The notes below the pieces were generated by a model, which saw nothing but the letters and a program-made list of their open reading frames with translations, did not search any database and was not told the DNA's origin. This document shows positions 14,571 to 17,011 of a stretch of 17,011 bases of DNA, piece by piece. Made by a program: the position numbers and the translations under genes. The stretch lies in assembly GCA_964654535.1 (NCBI GenBank), contig CAZZIZ010000061.1, positions 1-17,011 on the forward strand. The letters run 5' to 3'. This DNA is from CAZZIZ01 sp964654535 (GTDB taxonomy: Bacteria > Bacteroidota > Bacteroidia > Chitinophagales > UBA2359). Positions within the stretch are counted from its first letter, which is position 1. Each line of letters begins with the position of its first letter.

Positions 14571-14772
14571 TCAATGGGTAAAAATTTTCAGCAGCGAGCA
14601 ATTTTATAAAATTGAGATTGCTAAAGGTGTTCTGGAAGAAAACGGAATACCTAGCGTGGTATTAAATAAGCAAAGCTCTTCGCACGTAGTAGTTGGCTTT
14701 ATAGAATTATACGTAAACAAAGAGTATGCGCTTAAAGCAGTGAACCTAATCAAGGCAATAAAGTATGAGTAA
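14557..14772 (+). CDS. DUF2007 small protein (putative signal-transducing)
   Basis: A 71-residue protein: MESASQWVKIFSSEQFYKIE, then IAKGVLEENGIPSVVLNKQS, VGFIELYVNKEYALKAVNL and an IKAIKYE end. This matches the DUF2007 pattern of a short alpha/beta domain with an ENGI turn and a C-terminal helix ending LI. Function is unknown; the family is often described as a putative signal-transducing, ACT-like domain. The frame stays open upstream to 14422, but that part lies antiparallel to no family sequence and sits wholly inside the CPBP gene, so the start is set at ATG 14557. It overlaps CPBP by 14 nt and cdsA by 8 nt, implying coupled translation with both. Confidence 0.82.
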   Translation: MESASQWVKIFSSEQFYKIEIAKGVLEENGIPSVVLNKQSSSHVVVGFIELYVNKEYALKAVNLIKAIKYE

Positions 14773-15610
14773 TCTGGCAAAACGCTTGCTGACGGGCTTG
14801 GTAGGTGCCGCGATTATGATTGGGGCAATGTCAAGTGGTACCTATGGTCACGTTGCAATCTTTGCGCTCATTACTGTTATGTCGCTATACGAGCTTCTCG
14901 CAATGTATTCTAAGCTGGAGGAGTTTAGCTTCCAAACCAATTTGCTGGACATAATCACATTTGTTGGATTTGGACTTATTGGCTACTTAATTTTCACGGC
15001 GGTTTTACTAGGATACGCTTCGCCGATTTCGCTTCTTGGCTTGGTTCCTTTGCTCCTAATTACATTCATTATCGAGCTCTATAGAAAGCGGGGCTCTGCA
15101 TTTGTCAATGTAGGTTCAATCTGCCTAGGTCTACTTTATATAGCCTTGCCATTGGCTATGGCCAATAAATTGAGCCACCCTGACGGCTCCTTTTACATCT
15201 GGTACACACTTATGGCAATGGCTATAGTTTGGGTTCACGACGTTTTTGCCTATTTCGTAGGGAGGACATTTGGTAAGAATGCGCTATTTAAGCGCATTTC
15301 TCCTAATAAAACCTGGGAGGGAACTATTGGGGGTCTTTTAGGTGTTTTATTGACTATCAGCGCTTTAGCGCTAAGTACTGGACGATTTTCGCCCAAAACT
15401 TGGATAATATGTGGCATTATTGGTGCACTAGGGGCTACATTTGGCGACCTGTTCGAAAGTTTACTGAAACGCAGCGTTGGAGTAAAAGATTCCAGTAATG
15501 TACTTCCTGGACATGGCGGTTTTTTAGATCGATTTGACGCCTTGTTCTTTGTCTTTCCTCTTATTTTAGTAGTGTTGTTACTATTGGAGGGAGAATTGAT
15601 TTCTTTCTAA
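14765..15610 (+). CDS. cdsA: Phosphatidate cytidylyltransferase
   Basis: A 281-residue membrane enzyme that makes CDP-diacylglycerol from phosphatidate and CTP, the branch point of phospholipid synthesis. Multiple hydrophobic segments span the length. Family motifs are GRTFGKNALFKRISPNKTWEG (here split: GRTFGKNALF and SPNKTWEG, residues 166-186), FGDLFESLLKRS and the signature LKRSVGVKDSSNVLPGHGG followed by FLDRFD (residues 234-258), with the Asp and His residues of the active site present. It begins 8 nt before the DUF2007 stop and is followed after 54 nt by psd, which uses phosphatidylserine made from its product. ATG start. Confidence 0.96.
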   Translation: MSNLAKRLLTGLVGAAIMIGAMSSGTYGHVAIFALITVMSLYELLAMYSKLEEFSFQTNLLDIITFVGFGLIGYLIFTAVLLGYASPISLLGLVPLLLITFIIELYRKRGSAFVNVGSICLGLLYIALPLAMANKLSHPDGSFYIWYTLMAMAIVWVHDVFAYFVGRTFGKNALFKRISPNKTWEGTIGGLLGVLLTISALALSTGRFSPKTWIICGIIGALGATFGDLFESLLKRSVGVKDSSNVLPGHGGFLDRFDALFFVFPLILVVLLLLEGELISF

Positions 15611-15664
15611 CGGTCGAAGAGAAAACTTTTTACAAATTCTATCGTTTAAGAGTGAGTTGTAAGT

Positions 15665-16360
15665 ATGGGGAAAAGAATAACACAGAGTTTATTAATGTAC
15701 AAGATTCATAAAGAAGGCCGCAGGATTATATTTATAATCTTCTTGCTGGTTACTTTATTGAATTTAGTATTCAATAGTTATCTGACTGATAACTTGTATA
15801 TCCTATGGACATTGCGTGTTGCTACAATAGCTGTGTTCGGTTTCGCTATATATTTCTTTCGCGTACCGCGATTTGGCATTTTTCCGAATGATGAAGGTAT
15901 ACTGGCTCCCGCCGATGGCCGCATAGTCGCAATCGAAGAAGTAGAGGAAAACGAATATTTCCGAGACAAGCGAATTCAAGTTTCCATTTTTATGTCGCCT
16001 ACCAATGTGCACATAAATCGAAATCCAATTAGTGGCAAGGTAAAGTACACCAAGTATCACCCTGGCAATTATCTGGTAGCTTGGCACCCAAAGTCTTCTG
16101 AGAAAAACGAACGATACACGTCTGTAATTGAGAATGTTGAACAGGAAGTGGAAATTTTGGTGAGACAAGTTGCTGGTAAAGTGGCACGCAAAATCACCAA
16201 CTACTTAGATGAAGGCGCACAAGTTTTTCAAGGGCGAGAACTAGGTTTTATCAAGTTCGGATCGCGTGTCGATATATTCTTTCCATTAGACGCGGATATA
16301 AAAGTTGCATTAAACGAAAAAGTGAAGGGCGGAAAAACCGTATTGGCTGAAATAGATTAA
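15665..16360 (+). CDS. psd: Phosphatidylserine decarboxylase, short form
   Basis: A 231-residue proenzyme converting phosphatidylserine to phosphatidylethanolamine, the main Bacteroidota phospholipid. Two hydrophobic segments near the N-terminus (about 20-38 and 46-65) anchor it. The catalytic part shows PADGRIVAIEE (D84), SIFMSPTNVHINRNPISG (H116), a YHPGNYLVAWHPKSSEKNER segment and the self-cleavage site FIKFGSRVDIF, where cleavage at G199-S200 creates the pyruvoyl cofactor and splits beta and alpha chains. The short length fits the family without the long N-terminal domain. ATG 15665 is used; ATG 15695 (MYKIHKEGRR) is closer to many relatives and may be the true start. It lies in the cluster after cdsA. 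Confidence 0.95.
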   Translation: MGKRITQSLLMYKIHKEGRRIIFIIFLLVTLLNLVFNSYLTDNLYILWTLRVATIAVFGFAIYFFRVPRFGIFPNDEGILAPADGRIVAIEEVEENEYFRDKRIQVSIFMSPTNVHINRNPISGKVKYTKYHPGNYLVAWHPKSSEKNERYTSVIENVEQEVEILVRQVAGKVARKITNYLDEGAQVFQGRELGFIKFGSRVDIFFPLDADIKVALNEKVKGGKTVLAEID

Positions 16361-16371
16361 GTAAACAGCTT

Positions 16372-16818
16372 TTGAAAAACTTCTTTTTAGTAATCACTGC
16401 ATTTTTATTGTTTTCTACGAGTGCCTGTAAATCAGATCGCATTGAGATAGAAGGTGTTCAACGATTAGATATTCCAATTTGCGAGATGCACCCATTACGC
16501 GAATACCGCGTAGAAGACCAAAGCTCATTCAACATACTCTTACAAGGATTTATAGACGGAGGTGTCTGTGAACCATTCACCATACCAACCTTAGACTTCG
16601 ATGAATTATCGGTGATAGGTTTTGAAACCCTAAACAATTTTTGCGAAAACGATTATAGTGTTTCTGTAGATGCAAATCCGGATGATGAGATTTACGAGTA
16701 CACCGTTAACGTACGTCTCAATGCAGAATGCACCGAATTAGAAAGACGTATGCATTGGATTAGCCTGCCAAAAATTCCTGCAGAGTTTATGGTCGAGTAC
16801 AGACAGGTCGAGAATTAA
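16372..16818 (+). CDS. Small Cys-containing lipoprotein of unknown function
   Basis: A 148-residue protein not recognised as a known family. The only start that keeps its signal peptide is TTG 16372 (MKNFFLVITAFLLFSTSAC); no ATG precedes it in frame. Cys 19 is the likely lipidated residue after a relaxed Bacteroidota lipobox (TSAC). The mature part is acidic and beta-rich by appearance, with four further cysteines (37, 66, 91, 120) that could form two disulfides, and a DFDELSVIGFETLN segment. It starts 11 nt after the psd stop and is probably co-transcribed with cdsA-psd. A role at the cell envelope is likely from context only. Confidence 0.72.
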   Translation: MKNFFLVITAFLLFSTSACKSDRIEIEGVQRLDIPICEMHPLREYRVEDQSSFNILLQGFIDGGVCEPFTIPTLDFDELSVIGFETLNNFCENDYSVSVDANPDDEIYEYTVNVRLNAECTELERRMHWISLPKIPAEFMVEYRQVEN

Positions 16819-17002
16819 ATTTTTATACTTTTTTTACGAGCGTGCCGAAAAGGCATTCTGTTCAGAACGTATCGAGCATACGACAATCCTCCTTAGCCCT
16901 CCCGTATATAAGGCGAAACCTGGGGGCGCTTTGTTATAAAAATACCTCCCTCTTTTTTAAGGGAAGGTTTTCGCTAGGCAAATTGGAAGTTGAAATTGAT
17001 TT
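16819..17002. other. Intergenic region with several small hairpins
   Basis: No gene is seen. Short inverted repeats are TGCC-GAAAA-GGCA, TTCTG-TT-CAGAA, CGTAT (16868-16872) with ATACG (16878-16882), and ACCTCCCT (16944-16951) with GGGAAGGT (16961-16968, one mismatch and one wobble). The last is followed on the minus strand by ATTTTT and could terminate a minus-strand gene beyond the right edge. No convincing plus-strand terminator for the lipoprotein gene is visible. Confidence 0.4.
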
Positions 17003-17011
17003 GGGCGTGCC
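17003..17011 (+). repeat. Probable start of another structured-repeat copy, cut by the window edge
   Basis: GGGCGTGCC, preceded by TT, matches the left end of copy 1 (TTGGGCGTGCC) over 11 of 11 bases. Only nine element bases are present, so the match alone is weak; the intergenic setting makes it plausible. Confidence 0.45.

Overview
The window looks like a chromosomal contig from a member of the Bacteroidota, most likely a marine flavobacterium-like lineage. The evidence is a secreted VCBS-repeat protein with a type IX secretion (T9SS) C-terminal sorting domain, an OmpA protein with thrombospondin type 3 repeats, weak or absent Shine-Dalgarno sequences, one perfect and two near matches to the Bacteroidota -7 box TAnnTTTG, and a moderate AT bias. 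No phage, IS transposase, CRISPR array, tRNA or rRNA gene was seen. A 100-N assembly gap lies at 6525-6624.

Left part (1-3450): the 3' end of an ompA-family gene (+) with a strong terminator, a structured intergenic repeat (copy 1), a Coq4-like gene (-), a perfect 28-bp palindromic terminator, a T9SS-exported VCBS protein (-) and repeat copy 2 in the opposite orientation. Middle part (3468-9238): polA (-), a gap-broken putative lipoprotein (+), then a 2-oxoglutarate/Fe(II) oxygenase and a lipase-maturation-factor-like membrane protein (+, 16 nt apart). Next is a minus-strand chain read right to left: dusB, a TlpA-like thioredoxin lipoprotein, grpE, dnaJ and a secreted SnoaL/DUF4440-like protein. 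dusB/tlpA and dnaJ/DUF4440 are joined by TAATG stop-start overlaps. The right part (13650-16818) is a plus-strand membrane-lipid cluster: CPBP protease, DUF2007 protein, cdsA, psd and a small lipoprotein, with the first three genes overlapping.

The most notable non-coding signal is a structured interspersed repeat of about 155-180 bp at 942-1106, 3296-3450 and (divergent) 13349-13527, with a probable fourth copy starting at the right window edge (17003). The copies share short conserved blocks and a three-stem fold. Two stems are kept by paired compensatory base changes, including an apical hairpin with a conserved 2-nt CT bulge and, in two copies, the same TAGG loop. This is what a structure-dependent mobile or regulatory element would look like; its function is not known from this sequence.

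Several start codons need care. polA most likely starts at ATG 6263 and dusB at ATG 13244, rather than at upstream TTG codons. dnaJ uses GTG, the last lipoprotein uses TTG, and the DUF2007 gene starts at 14557 inside the end of the CPBP gene.
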